The notes: generated from the letters alone by a model not told the origin. A DNA stretch of 64,000 nt from Paraburkholderia sediminicola (GCF_902859805.1 NZ_CADIKC010000008.1:248001-312000), one strand, 5' to 3'; positions 25,595-34,560 are shown, counted from the stretch's first letter. Numbers and translations: made by a program.

Positions 25595-27133
25595 TCAGAA
25601 AGAGTAGAGGAATTGCGCGGCCAGCAGATCGTTCGACTTCGCATACGTACCGTCGCTGCGCAGGAACACCTGATGATTCGCCCAGTCGTGCCGGTATTCG
25701 ACCTTTACCGTAATCTGCTGGGTCGGATAGAACAGCAGGTCGAGCGCGGCGTCCTGGCGCGTCGCGCCCTTGCACTCGAAGCCGTGATTGCTCGAAGCCG
25801 CCAGGCAGTTCACGTCGATGCCGAAGCCGTTATACGGATCCATCCCGTTGCCGTTGAGGGCGATCCCGCCGCCACCGCCGCCGTTCTTGCTGTCGACCAG
25901 CAGGTCGTAGCGGGCTGTCACGCCCATGCGCCCGACCACCGGCAGCCTGAACTTCCGATGCGCGAGCAGCGACAGTCCGTACCACTGCGCCTGGCCGCCG
26001 TTCCACCCGGCATTCTGCTGCTGGCCGTAATCGATTTCGGCGTTGTACTGGACGTCAGCCAGCGCGTACGTCATATCGGCTTCGGTGAAGAAGAACGTGC
26101 CGTAGCCATTCGGCGCCTGGCCGCCCCAGCCATAGCTCACCGCGCCCGTTGCCGGGTCGATCGCACTCGGCAGCGTCTGCCTGCCGATACTGAACGAGCC
26201 GCCGATGTCGAGCTGACTGCCGCGCAGATAGTCGACCCGCGCGCTGAACGTCGGCATGTGATTGCTCGTCGTGATCGGATCGCCGAACGCGTTCGTGCCG
26301 GTCTGCGTCACCGAACCGGCGGTGCGGAACTGCTCGTTGCCGAGCAGGAATTTCCAGGCCCACTGGTCACCGGTGTAGTTGACGCCGGCGCCGATCGAGC
26401 TGCCCGGATCCGAGAAGTCATACAGCAGGTTGTGCGTGAGCGTCAGCATCTGATTCGACTGCTGCATCTCGTAGCCGCTCAGCCCCGGCATCAGTCCGGC
26501 GACGACCGACGTGGTTGGCGTGAGCGGCACCGTCGCGATCGCGGTATTCAGAATGTTGAACCCGCTATCGCTGTGTTCGTTCATCAGATACATCCCGGCG
26601 CCGCGGTTCGGCATCAGGGTCACCTCGACGGAGGGCGCCATCGGGCCGACGCCGAACGTCTTCTTGATGTCGAGGTACAGATCGCCGAACGTGCTGTTGT
26701 AGTACTGGTACGCGTTCTCGTGATTCGCAAACTGGAACGACGACGTCCCCGCCGCACGGTTATACAGATAGCTGGGGTCGATGTAGCCGGTCACCGACAG
26801 CCCCGCGATCGGGCCGGTCTGAGCCGCGTCGGTCAGCGCGTCGACTTTCAGCTGCTGGCTTGCGCTCTGCTGCTTCAGCTCCGTGACTTCGTCGTTGGTC
26901 AGCAATGCCGGCGCCTGGCCGTAATCCGCCGACGACGGATCGACAGCGGCCGTGCTCGCCGGCGCCCGCATGGCAACCGGCTTCGCGGCAAGCTGCGACT
27001 GCAGCCCCTTGACCTCCTGCTGCAGCGCGGCGAGTTGCTGCTGAAGCGCCTTGATCTGATCGCCCGTCGGGCTCGCTGCCGCCAGCCCCGGCAGCACCCC
27101 GGCCACCAGCACGCTGATTAACTTCTTCTTCAT
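25595..27133 (-). CDS. DUF3138-family outer-membrane beta-barrel protein (copy 2)
   Basis: 512 residues from ATG 27133. Signal peptide MKKKLISVLVAGVLPGLAAA; coiled coil IKALQQQLAALQQEVKGLQ; second helical part; then a beta-rich domain starting LSVTGYIDPSYLYN. It ends FLYSF. It is strikingly like copy 1 throughout, for example TFGDLYLDIKKTFGVGPMAPS and FVNCLA-type Cys-containing loops near the end. As with copy 1 it directly follows a PotF-like gene (35-bp gap). I infer a porin-like channel feeding the binding protein; no one activity can be read from the sequence. Confidence 0.85.
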   Translation of the reverse strand: MKKKLISVLVAGVLPGLAAASPTGDQIKALQQQLAALQQEVKGLQSQLAAKPVAMRAPASTAAVDPSSADYGQAPALLTNDEVTELKQQSASQQLKVDALTDAAQTGPIAGLSVTGYIDPSYLYNRAAGTSSFQFANHENAYQYYNSTFGDLYLDIKKTFGVGPMAPSVEVTLMPNRGAGMYLMNEHSDSGFNILNTAIATVPLTPTTSVVAGLMPGLSGYEMQQSNQMLTLTHNLLYDFSDPGSSIGAGVNYTGDQWAWKFLLGNEQFRTAGSVTQTGTNAFGDPITTSNHMPTFSARVDYLRGSQLDIGGSFSIGRQTLPSAIDPATGAVSYGWGGQAPNGYGTFFFTEADMTYALADVQYNAEIDYGQQQNAGWNGGQAQWYGLSLLAHRKFRLPVVGRMGVTARYDLLVDSKNGGGGGGIALNGNGMDPYNGFGIDVNCLAASSNHGFECKGATRQDAALDLLFYPTQQITVKVEYRHDWANHQVFLRSDGTYAKSNDLLAAQFLYSF

Positions 27134-27168
27134 GAAACGTCTCCCTGCTGTTATTTGCTTCGGATTCC

Positions 27169-28290
27169 TCAACCGCCTGATTTCAGGCGCAGCCACAGAC
27201 GGTTCTGCAGCCGCGTGATATCCGCGCTTATCGGCATCGCGAGCGACATTTTTGCGAGTACGCTGTCAGGCAGGTAGACGTCCGGATCCTGCGAGATATC
27301 CGGCTTCACGAACGGGCGTGCGGCCTTGTTCGCGCTCGGATAGGCGATCTCGTTCGTGATTGCCGCATTGGTCTTCGGCTCCTCGATGTAGTTGATCCAC
27401 TTCAACGCCGACTCGGGATTCGGCGCATCCTTCGGAATCCCCATCACGTCGAACCACACCAGGCCGCCTTCCTTCGGATTCACATAACGGATTTCGTATC
27501 CGTGTTTCGCCTCGGCCGAGCGCCGCCGCGCGAGGCTGACGTCGCCGGACCAGCCGAGCACCACGCACACGTCGCCGTTCGCAAGATCGTCCGCATAGCC
27601 CACAGAATTGAATTGCGTGATGTACGGACGAATCGTCTTCAGCACGTCGTAGGCCGCCTGATAGTCCGCCGGGTTCCTGCTTTCCGGATCCCTGCCCATG
27701 TATTGCAGCACCGCTGCGAATGCCGCATCAGGCGCGTCGAGCAGCGAGACGCCGCAACCCTTCAGCTTCGACACGTTGGCCGGATCGAACAGGAGCGCCC
27801 AGCTGTCGGTCGGTGCAGTGTCGCCAAGCCGCTTCCTGACCGCCTCGACGTTGTAGCCGACTCCCGTGGTGCCCCACGCCCACGGCACACCGTACTGGTT
27901 GCCCGGATCGGCCTTCGCGACCATCTTCATCAGCACCGGATCGAGGTTGGCAAGGTTCGGAATCTTCGACTTGTCGAGCTTCTGATAGACACCTGCCTCG
28001 ATCTGCCGCGCGAAGTAGTTCGAGGTCGGCACGACAATGTCGTAGCCGGAACTGCCGGTCAGCAGCTTGGTCTGCAAGGTGTCGTCGCCGTCATAGCTGT
28101 CGTAGCGCACCTTGATGCCGCTTTGCTTCTCGAAGTTGGGCACCGTGTCCTTCGCGATGTACTCGGACCAGTTGTAAACGTTCAGATTGGCGTCGCCGGC
28201 CAGCACGGACTGGCTGGCCGCGAACGCGAGGCTGGCTGATGCGGCGAATACGATCCTGATGACGGGACAGCGACGAAAACGGGCACGCAT
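27169..28290 (-). CDS. PotF-type polyamine-binding periplasmic protein (copy 3)
   Basis: 373 residues from ATG 28290, which follows CAGGAG; the open frame extends further upstream but without protein-like composition. The signal peptide ends near QSVLAGDA; the mature start is LNVYNWSEYIAKDTVPNFEKQSGIKVRYDSYDGDDTL. It matches copy 2 nearly block for block (GVPWAWGTTGVGYN, TDSWALLFDPANVSKLKGCGVS). It heads the operon PotF-DUF3138-oxidase-cupin-amidase-ALDH, so its ligand is likely the amine that the oxidase attacks. The divergent LuxR gene is the probable regulator. Confidence 0.93.
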   Translation of the reverse strand: MRARFRRCPVIRIVFAASASLAFAASQSVLAGDANLNVYNWSEYIAKDTVPNFEKQSGIKVRYDSYDGDDTLQTKLLTGSSGYDIVVPTSNYFARQIEAGVYQKLDKSKIPNLANLDPVLMKMVAKADPGNQYGVPWAWGTTGVGYNVEAVRKRLGDTAPTDSWALLFDPANVSKLKGCGVSLLDAPDAAFAAVLQYMGRDPESRNPADYQAAYDVLKTIRPYITQFNSVGYADDLANGDVCVVLGWSGDVSLARRRSAEAKHGYEIRYVNPKEGGLVWFDVMGIPKDAPNPESALKWINYIEEPKTNAAITNEIAYPSANKAARPFVKPDISQDPDVYLPDSVLAKMSLAMPISADITRLQNRLWLRLKSGG

Positions 28291-28507
28291 GGGAAGTCTC
28301 CTGGTAAGGTGGATCGGCCGCTCCGATCGATGCGGATGCCGCCGGCAAGCAATGTCGTCAGTGCGTCGCGAGGCGATGGTCGATGTACAGACTGGACATC
28401 GGGCCTCCTTCGTTTCAGCTTGTTGAGCACTGTAGAGATCGCCGTGCGCGTCGTCTGTCCCGGGAATGAAGGACAAGCCTGAACATCGATGACGGTCGTT
28501 CGGGTGC

Positions 28508-28530
28508 ATTCCCGTGTAGGCATGGGGAAT
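28508..28530. promoter_or_regulatory. inverted repeat ATTCCC-N11-GGGAAT between PotF copy 3 and LuxR
   Basis: Arms ATTCCC (28508-28513) and GGGAAT (28525-28530) lie 50 bp before the LuxR start. A further copy of CGGGAAT is at 28461-28467. It is a plausible binding site for the LuxR protein controlling itself and the divergent polyamine operon. Confidence 0.45.
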
Positions 28531-28579
28531 TTGTCGTGATACCAGTAGCGCCACCCAGAATTGATCGAGAACAGAAGTG

Positions 28580-29422
28580 ATGAACGCCGCGCCCCCTTCC
28601 CCGGATCTCCAGCTCAGTCAGGTCGCCTTCGTGACCGAGACGTTGGGCGACATCGCGCAGGCCATCGGCGCTCCGCAGTTTATTGAGGTCGTGTACGACA
28701 GTCTCGTGCGCTTCGTCGACTTCGACGCGGTGCATCTGGATTACGAGCGTGTGTCTGCGTCCGGCCAGCGCAGCGTCGGCTGGATCGGGAGCTTCGGCCG
28801 CGATCGTGAGCTAGTCGAACAGGTGATGCGGGACTACTACCGCAGCTATGCGAGCGAGGACGCGACCTATGAGGGAATCGGTGACAAGCGCGATGTGCAG
28901 GTGATCCAGATCTCCGCGCAGAAAGTTGCGAGCGAGCTCCGGCATCTGTTCTTCGACATCGGCAACATTCACGACGAATGCGTGGTCTTCGGCGTGACGA
29001 ACGGCACGCGATACTCGATATCGATGGCGCGCTCGCGGCGCCTGCCGTCGTTTTCGCTGAAGGAGTTGAGTCTGCTGAAACAGTTCGCGCACGTCGTGCT
29101 GCCGCTCGCGGCGGTGCACAAGCGGCTGATCGGCGCGATCTCGCCGGACGACGGCCGCCCGGATACGTCGGACACCAACCTGCTCGCGCAGTGGTTGCCG
29201 CATTTGCACGGCAGGCTGACGTCGCGCGAAACGCACGTGTGCTCGTCGTTTATTCAGGGCATGACAACACCGGCGATCGCGCAATCGATGGGACTGAAGC
29301 CCTCTACCGTCGAGACCTACGCGAAGCGGGCGTTTGCGAAGCTCGGCGTCGATTCACGGCGGCAGTTGATGGCGCTCGTGCTGAAGAGCGCACCGCTGCG
29401 GTATGGCAGCGATGGGGTGTAG
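28580..29422 (+). CDS. LuxR-family transcriptional regulator
   Basis: 280 residues from ATG 28580 (a GTG precedes it directly). The C-terminal HTH is LTSRETHVCSSFIQGMTTPAIAQSMGLKPSTVETYAKRAFAKLGVDSRRQL, about residues 210-265. The N-terminal 200 residues are a sensor-like domain (DIAQAIGAPQFIEVVYDSLVRFVDFDAVHLDYE) of uncertain, GAF-like type and lack the Trp/Asp pattern of acyl-homoserine-lactone binders. It is divergent from the PotF copy 3 operon, which it probably controls. Confidence 0.87.
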   Translation: MNAAPPSPDLQLSQVAFVTETLGDIAQAIGAPQFIEVVYDSLVRFVDFDAVHLDYERVSASGQRSVGWIGSFGRDRELVEQVMRDYYRSYASEDATYEGIGDKRDVQVIQISAQKVASELRHLFFDIGNIHDECVVFGVTNGTRYSISMARSRRLPSFSLKELSLLKQFAHVVLPLAAVHKRLIGAISPDDGRPDTSDTNLLAQWLPHLHGRLTSRETHVCSSFIQGMTTPAIAQSMGLKPSTVETYAKRAFAKLGVDSRRQLMALVLKSAPLRYGSDGV

Positions 29423-29426
29423 TGGG

Positions 29427-30641
29427 TCAGGCGAACGTCTCGTCGAGCGCCGCCTTGATATCCGCAACCAGATCGGTTGGGTCCTCAAGACCGATCGACA
29501 GACGCAGATGACCATATTCCCGGAACTCGTCCGGATAGCACTCCGATCCGCCCCGTCCCGCCTTGCCGACATGTACGATCAGAGACTCGTCGTGGCCAAG
29601 AGATACTGCAGAGGTAATGACACGCAGGTTAGCCACGAAGCGATTCTGTATCTCCGGCTCACCCTGGACGGCAAAAGCCATGACGGCGCCATACCCCATG
29701 CCACCAAACTGCCGCGAGGCAAGCGTGTGTTGAGGATGAGAAGCCAGTCCCGGAAACGCCACGAAGGCAATGCGTGGATCCTCGTCGAGGAATTCGGCAA
29801 CCCTCTGCGCGCCAGACACGTGCTGAGCCAGACGCAGTGGCAAGGTCACGGAGCCCCGCATGATCAGCCAGGCATTGAATGGCGAAATTGAACCGCCCAC
29901 ATCGACAAGCGCATCAGCCTTCAGACGTCGAATCAGTTCCGCGCGTCCGATCACGGCTCCGCCCATCGCGTCACCATGCCCGTTGATGTATTTCGTCAGT
30001 GCATGAACAACGAAATCGGCGTCGTGTTCAAGGCCGCGAAACATTGGCGGAGGCGTGAACGTTGCGTCGATCGACAGCATGGCGCCAGCATCGTGTGCGA
30101 TCTTCGCAAGCGCCTGAACATCCGCCACTTTCGTGGTCGGATTCGCAATCGTCTCGGCATGGATCAGCTTCGTGTTCGGGCGTACAGCGTCGCGTACCGC
30201 AGCGAGGTCGCTGATGTCCACGAACGTGGCTTCGATGCCGTACCGTTGCGGAAGCAGCTCACCGAAAAGACGCCAGACAGCCTCATACGTGACGTCGCTG
30301 ACCACGACGTGATCGCCGCTCTTCAGGAACGTGAAGAATATCGAATGCAACGCGGCAACGCCCGTGCTGAAAACGGCTGCATCCTCACCGCGCTCCATTG
30401 CGGCAAGCTTACGCTCGAGGCAAAGCTGATTGTGGCCAGAATTGCGCGTATAGAACAGCGTTTGAGAATCCGACCAGTCGAGTGCAGACGAATCATCGGG
30501 TAACTGATACGAGTTCGCCATCACGATCGGCGTACGGATCGCGCCCGTCGTGGCGTCAATGACGTTTCCGGCATGCACTGCCTGACTCGCGAAAGAAAGG
30601 CTTGCCGGTTCGGCCTTATCGGGCCGTTGCTGACTGTTCAT
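29427..30641 (-). CDS. trans-sulfuration (Cys/Met metabolism) family PLP enzyme
   Basis: A 404-residue fold-type I enzyme of the cystathionine gamma-synthase/methionine gamma-lyase family; ATG 30641 or 30650 are both possible. Motifs: YTRNSGHNQLCLERKLAAME, SDVTYEAVWRLF, NPTTKVADV and the PLP lysine in ALTKYINGHGDAMGG. VGKAGRGGSECYP replaces the more usual substrate loop. It eliminates or replaces a gamma- or beta-substituent of an amino acid. Its start overlaps the 3' end of the ALDH gene, so the two are translationally coupled. Convergent with LuxR, 4 bp apart. The native substrate is unknown. Confidence 0.85.
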   Translation of the reverse strand: MNSQQRPDKAEPASLSFASQAVHAGNVIDATTGAIRTPIVMANSYQLPDDSSALDWSDSQTLFYTRNSGHNQLCLERKLAAMERGEDAAVFSTGVAALHSIFFTFLKSGDHVVVSDVTYEAVWRLFGELLPQRYGIEATFVDISDLAAVRDAVRPNTKLIHAETIANPTTKVADVQALAKIAHDAGAMLSIDATFTPPPMFRGLEHDADFVVHALTKYINGHGDAMGGAVIGRAELIRRLKADALVDVGGSISPFNAWLIMRGSVTLPLRLAQHVSGAQRVAEFLDEDPRIAFVAFPGLASHPQHTLASRQFGGMGYGAVMAFAVQGEPEIQNRFVANLRVITSAVSLGHDESLIVHVGKAGRGGSECYPDEFREYGHLRLSIGLEDPTDLVADIKAALDETFA

Positions 30642-32058
30642 GGTTGCCATATACCGCCTTCCTGATGCACACGACCTTCGGTTGAGTCATTTCCTCGTAC
30701 GCGAATCTGACACCTTCGCGGCCGAGGCTTCCGTACTTGAATCCCCCGAACGGCATGGCGTCGAATCGGTAATCCGACGAGTCGTTGATCATGACCCCGC
30801 CGGCCTCCAGCCTGTCGGCCGCCTTGAGCGCGGCATGCAGATCATTGGTGAAGATGCCGGCATGCAGACTGTATTCAGCGCTGTTGGCGAGCGAAAGTGC
30901 CTCATCCAGTGTCTCAATTCGCTGAAGAACGACAACCGGGCTGAATATTTCCTGCTTCCACAGGTCGCATTCAAAACTGACGTCCTCGAGTACCGTTGGA
31001 GCGTAAAGCGAGCCGTCCAGAGTATTGCCGCACAGCAGTGTGGCTCCCTGACTGATCGCGGCATCCACCACGCGTCTCGTGCGCGCCGCTGACTGAGCCG
31101 TGATCATCGGCCCGACGTCCGTGTCAGGCAACGCGGGATTGCCCGTCCTGAGGGCTTTGGTGCCGGCGACGAAACGCGTCCTGAAGGCGTCGTAGATAGA
31201 CGACTGGACCAGAATGCGTTGCGTGCCGATACAGTTCTGGCCTGCGGCCCAGAACGCTCCTGACACGCACGACGCAGCAGCGTCCTCAAGGTCGCAGTCG
31301 TTCAGAACGATGACGGGTGCGTTGCCACCCAGATCCATCGCAAGCTTTTTGAGTCCTGCGGAGCTGGCTATTCTCTCTCCCGTTGCAAATCCGCCGGTGA
31401 AGGAAACCATTCTGACGTCCCGAGACGAGACGAGTGCTTCGCCGAGCGCTGCACCACCCGTCGCGACCGACACGACGTTCGGCGGCATGCCGGCCGCCAC
31501 CAGATATCCGACGAGCTTGATCGCCGATAGCGGCGTGAGTTCGGACGGCTTCAGAACGACGGCGTTGCCGCCGGCAATCGCCGGACCGAGCTTATGCGCA
31601 ACCAGGTTGAGTGGATCGTTGTACGGCGTGATCGCAACGATAATGCCGAGCGGCTCACGGGTGAACCATCCCTGGCGGTTTTCCGATCCACCATACGCGT
31701 CGAACGGCACGACCTCGCCTGCGTTTCGACGCGCCTCATCGGCAGATAGCTTCAGCGTGTTCACACACCGCAGCACTTCCTTTCGGGCCTGCCTGATCGT
31801 CTTACCCGCTTCCGCGACGATGAGGCTGGCAAATGCTTCTCCATCACGCTCCACGAGCGAAGCGCAGGTCTCGAGCACGCGAGAGCGTTCATGACGGGAC
31901 AGGTTACGGCAAACGCGCGCGCCCTCCTTCGCGGTCTGGATCAGCACTTGTGCGCCTTCAGGCGGAATGTTCACAACCGTGCCGACTTCGACGCCATCGA
32001 AGGGATTGGTGACCGGGATGAAGCCGGGCGATGAGTCAATGGGGAATGCGGAATTCAT
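30616..32058 (-). CDS. aldehyde dehydrogenase family protein (Glu-to-Asp at the general base)
   Basis: 480 residues from ATG 32058; a longer frame would need a TTG start. Motifs: ITPYNDPLNLVAHKLGPAI, KPSELTPL, FTGGFATGE, AMDLGGNAPVIVL and AAGQNCIGTQRILV (catalytic Cys). The residue equivalent to the general-base Glu in ELGG is Asp here. The other two ALDHs in the window keep Glu. It is second in the PhzF-ALDH-PLP operon driven by the MocR-type promoter at 33090-33153. It probably oxidises a semialdehyde made by a neighbouring PLP enzyme. Confidence 0.9.
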   Translation of the reverse strand: MNSAFPIDSSPGFIPVTNPFDGVEVGTVVNIPPEGAQVLIQTAKEGARVCRNLSRHERSRVLETCASLVERDGEAFASLIVAEAGKTIRQARKEVLRCVNTLKLSADEARRNAGEVVPFDAYGGSENRQGWFTREPLGIIVAITPYNDPLNLVAHKLGPAIAGGNAVVLKPSELTPLSAIKLVGYLVAAGMPPNVVSVATGGAALGEALVSSRDVRMVSFTGGFATGERIASSAGLKKLAMDLGGNAPVIVLNDCDLEDAAASCVSGAFWAAGQNCIGTQRILVQSSIYDAFRTRFVAGTKALRTGNPALPDTDVGPMITAQSAARTRRVVDAAISQGATLLCGNTLDGSLYAPTVLEDVSFECDLWKQEIFSPVVVLQRIETLDEALSLANSAEYSLHAGIFTNDLHAALKAADRLEAGGVMINDSSDYRFDAMPFGGFKYGSLGREGVRFAYEEMTQPKVVCIRKAVYGNHEQSATAR

Positions 32059-32149
32059 TTCGAAGCGCCTGCGTCCTTTCTTGCGAATGCGGAAAATTTC
32101 AGAAGCCAACGCGCGAGCCGTTTCAGCGCGTCTCGCGTCCGGTCCCTGT

Positions 32150-33028
32150 CTAGAGCGTCAGCGAGCCCTCCACAGATGTGACGCAGGAACCACCCACGCG
32201 CACATTGCCGTTTGCATCCACGCTTACCTTGATTCGTCCATCCCGGCCGACGCACCGTCCCTGAGCTGCCACATAATCTGTTCCGCGGGGCGGCAACAGT
32301 CCACGCTGCCACTGGAAAGCAGCCACGCTGCCGTTGCCGCTTCCGCACACAGGATCCTCCTCCACGCCACAGGACGGCGCAAAGGTGCGCACTTCGATTG
32401 CCGCATCGTCTCCATGCTCGCGCGGGCCGAATACGGTCAGGCCCGTGACGCCCAAGCGGCGCTCAAGCTCCGCTAACCTGGCGAAATCCGGCTGAAGATC
32501 AAGTACGGTAGCGGCATCATTCAGATGCGCCACGATCCAGATGGCGCCGACATTCACGATACCTGGTGCAGTCTTGAGGTCCACTTTGCAGCCGAGGATC
32601 AGCTCCAGCTCCGCTACATCTGCTGCGTGCAGCGACTCCAGCTTTGCAGGCGGCAGATTGAACGTGAGCTGGCGGTCTGCGCCGCTCTCCTCGATCGTCA
32701 ATTCAACGAGGCCGATGCCGCATTGTTGAATCAACCGACCGTTTTCGCGCGGTGTGACGCGCCCCGCTTCTACTATGGCGTAAGCGCTACCCAGAGTCGG
32801 ATGTCCTGCGAAGGCAAGCTCACTGCGCGGCGTGAAGATCTTCAAGAGATAGTCCGCCCCGGCAGTTGTGGGCGGAAGGACGAAGGTCGTTTCCGACAGG
32901 TTGGTCCAACGCGCGACCGCTTGCATCGCGTCAGTGGTCAAGCCCTCCGCGTCCAGTACCACGGCCACCGGATTACCCAGAAGCGGCTTCGCGGTGAAGA
33001 CGTCAACCACCTTATAAGATCGTTTCAT
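32150..33028 (-). CDS. PhzF-family isomerase/epimerase
   Basis: 292 residues from ATG 33028. Family hallmarks: KVVDVFTAKPLLGNPVAVVLDAEGL at the N-terminus, RSELAFAGHPTLGSAY and GVEEDPVCGSGNGSVA, the latter forming the active-site loop. PhzF itself isomerises a dihydro-hydroxyanthranilate, but most homologues act as cofactor-free isomerases or epimerases on other substrates; there are no phenazine genes here. It is first in a minus-strand operon with the ALDH (91-bp gap) and PLP enzyme. Confidence 0.9.
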   Translation of the reverse strand: MKRSYKVVDVFTAKPLLGNPVAVVLDAEGLTTDAMQAVARWTNLSETTFVLPPTTAGADYLLKIFTPRSELAFAGHPTLGSAYAIVEAGRVTPRENGRLIQQCGIGLVELTIEESGADRQLTFNLPPAKLESLHAADVAELELILGCKVDLKTAPGIVNVGAIWIVAHLNDAATVLDLQPDFARLAELERRLGVTGLTVFGPREHGDDAAIEVRTFAPSCGVEEDPVCGSGNGSVAAFQWQRGLLPPRGTDYVAAQGRCVGRDGRIKVSVDANGNVRVGGSCVTSVEGSLTL

Positions 33029-33089
33029 ATTCGCCTCGTCTGAGTCGCGTGGACATCCCGGCATTCTTCGGATGCAAGTGCAACACGTA

Positions 33090-33153
33090 CATCGTAGCGC
33101 GTGCAGCTCAACCGTAACAGTCACAGTTTTCCGATCATTCGACCATTACAATT
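33090..33153 (-). promoter_or_regulatory. MocR-type promoter element C1 (PhzF operon)
   Basis: Read on the minus strand: two direct repeats, AATTGTAA and AACTGTGA, 25 bp apart start to start, then 17 bp after TGTTAC a -10-like TACGAT within GCGCTACGATG. The same arrangement with identical spacing is at 41118-41181 next to the MocR gene. Direct repeats abutting the -35 region are how GabR/PdxR-type MocR proteins bind. It drives PhzF (start 33028). Confidence 0.7.
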
Positions 33154-33177
33154 TCGCTCGACGGGAATGGCTAGCGC

Positions 33178-34494
33178 TCAACGGTTGACGACCCGCTTTG
33201 GCATTGCCAGCGCCAGCACGCAACCGAGCAGCAGACAGACACCGAACGTGATGACACCAGCGCCCACGCTATGTGTCCGATCTTTTAGCCAGCCAAGGAA
33301 ATAGGTGCTCGCGAAACCTCCAAGATTGGCAATCGAGCACGCGAATGCAATACCGGCTGCGGCTGCTGTGCCGCGAAGAAACGTTGACGGAAGCGCCCAG
33401 ATTACCGGCATCGCCGCTGCGGCCCCGGCGTTTGCCATCGAGAGAAGAATGACGATGGCAGCCACGCTGCCAGGAAAAAAAGCACTGGCGATCAGGCCAA
33501 ACGCTGAGCACAGCAAGGGCACGGCGACATGCCAGCGACGCTCCCGGAACCGGTCGGAACTGATCCCGGTTAGTAGAACCATGACAACCGCCAGGCCATT
33601 GGGGATCGCCATCAGGGCGCCGATCTCGATCGCATTTCTCGCGCCGGCATCACGCAGCATCGTGGGCATCCAGAAACTGATCGAATAGAAGCAAAGCAGT
33701 ACGCAGAGGTCGAGATAACCCACCACCCATACTTTCGGATTGGCAAACGCCTGAGCCAGCCGATGCTCCTTCTTTTCCTCCCGGTCGATTCCAATGTCCC
33801 GCTTCAGGCGCGCGAGTTCGGTAGCGCTGAGAAAACGCGCACCCTGGTGAGTTTTCGGCAAGAAGATATAAACGAGCACACCAAGCAGCACGGAAGGCAT
33901 TGCTTCCAGCCCGAACAACCACTGCCAGCCCCGCAAGCCGTGCACGCCGTCAAAGATCGACAGGATCCAGCCTGAGAGCGGCGCACCGATCAGACTCGAC
34001 AGCGGCAAACCCACCATGAAGAGTGCGACGATCCGGCCGCGCCGCGCGTCGGGAAACCAGTAGGTGAGGTAAAGGAGTGCACCGGGCAGGAACCCGGCTT
34101 CCGCCACGCCCAGCAGGAAACGCACGAGATAGAACTGCCCGGGTGTCTTCACGAACATCGTCAGCCCTGACAGCACGCCCCATGTGACCATGATGCGCGC
34201 GATCCAGAAGCGGGCGCCGACTTTCTCGAGTATCAGGTTGCTGGGTACTTCAAACAGGATGTAGCCGACGAAAAACAGTCCGGCGCCGAGCCCGTACACC
34301 GTTTCGCTAAATCCGAGTGAATCGAGCATCTGCAGCTTGGCAATGCCCACATTCACGCGATCCAGAAATGCGGCAAAGAAGCATAGACCCAGGAATGGGG
34401 CGAGCCGCCATGTGAGCTTGCGATAGAGACTGCGCCCGGTCGGGGCGTCATCTTCAAGGTCACAGGAGGGAATGTTCAGGGGAGACGTCGACAT
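33178..34494 (-). CDS. ACS-family (anion:cation symporter) MFS transporter
   Basis: 438 residues after an AGGA site. Helix 1-2 reads FLGLCFFAAFLDRVNVGIAKLQMLDSLGFSETVYGLGAGLFFVGY, the classic ACS opening; about twelve hydrophobic segments. Members import organic acids such as hexuronates, phthalate or tartrate with protons. A hairpin at 34523-34550 separates it from the upstream ALDH gene, and the MocR-type promoter lies between it and PhzF, so it is probably its own transcription unit. It is the likely importer for this cluster's substrate. Confidence 0.9.
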   Translation of the reverse strand: MSTSPLNIPSCDLEDDAPTGRSLYRKLTWRLAPFLGLCFFAAFLDRVNVGIAKLQMLDSLGFSETVYGLGAGLFFVGYILFEVPSNLILEKVGARFWIARIMVTWGVLSGLTMFVKTPGQFYLVRFLLGVAEAGFLPGALLYLTYWFPDARRGRIVALFMVGLPLSSLIGAPLSGWILSIFDGVHGLRGWQWLFGLEAMPSVLLGVLVYIFLPKTHQGARFLSATELARLKRDIGIDREEKKEHRLAQAFANPKVWVVGYLDLCVLLCFYSISFWMPTMLRDAGARNAIEIGALMAIPNGLAVVMVLLTGISSDRFRERRWHVAVPLLCSAFGLIASAFFPGSVAAIVILLSMANAGAAAAMPVIWALPSTFLRGTAAAAGIAFACSIANLGGFASTYFLGWLKDRTHSVGAGVITFGVCLLLGCVLALAMPKRVVNR

Positions 34495-34522
34495 GTTGGA
34501 TCCTGGAAGAGGACATGGAAGA

Positions 34523-34550
34523 CGCGTTTCGCAGCGTTCAGCGAAACGCG
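34523..34550 (-). terminator. hairpin after the ALDH gene
   Basis: 10-bp stem CGCGTTTCGC/GCGAAACGCG with an eight-base loop, 10 bp past the stop codon of the minus-strand ALDH gene and before the MFS start; a pyrimidine-rich tract follows on the minus strand. Confidence 0.65.
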
Positions 34551-34560
34551 CGACCTGGCT

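Noticed and set aside
25124..27121. 665-codon plus-strand open frame
   Set aside because: It lies antisense to the DUF3138 copy 2 and oxidase genes. Its product is Arg/His/Val-rich without any domain, typical of GC-rich antisense frames.
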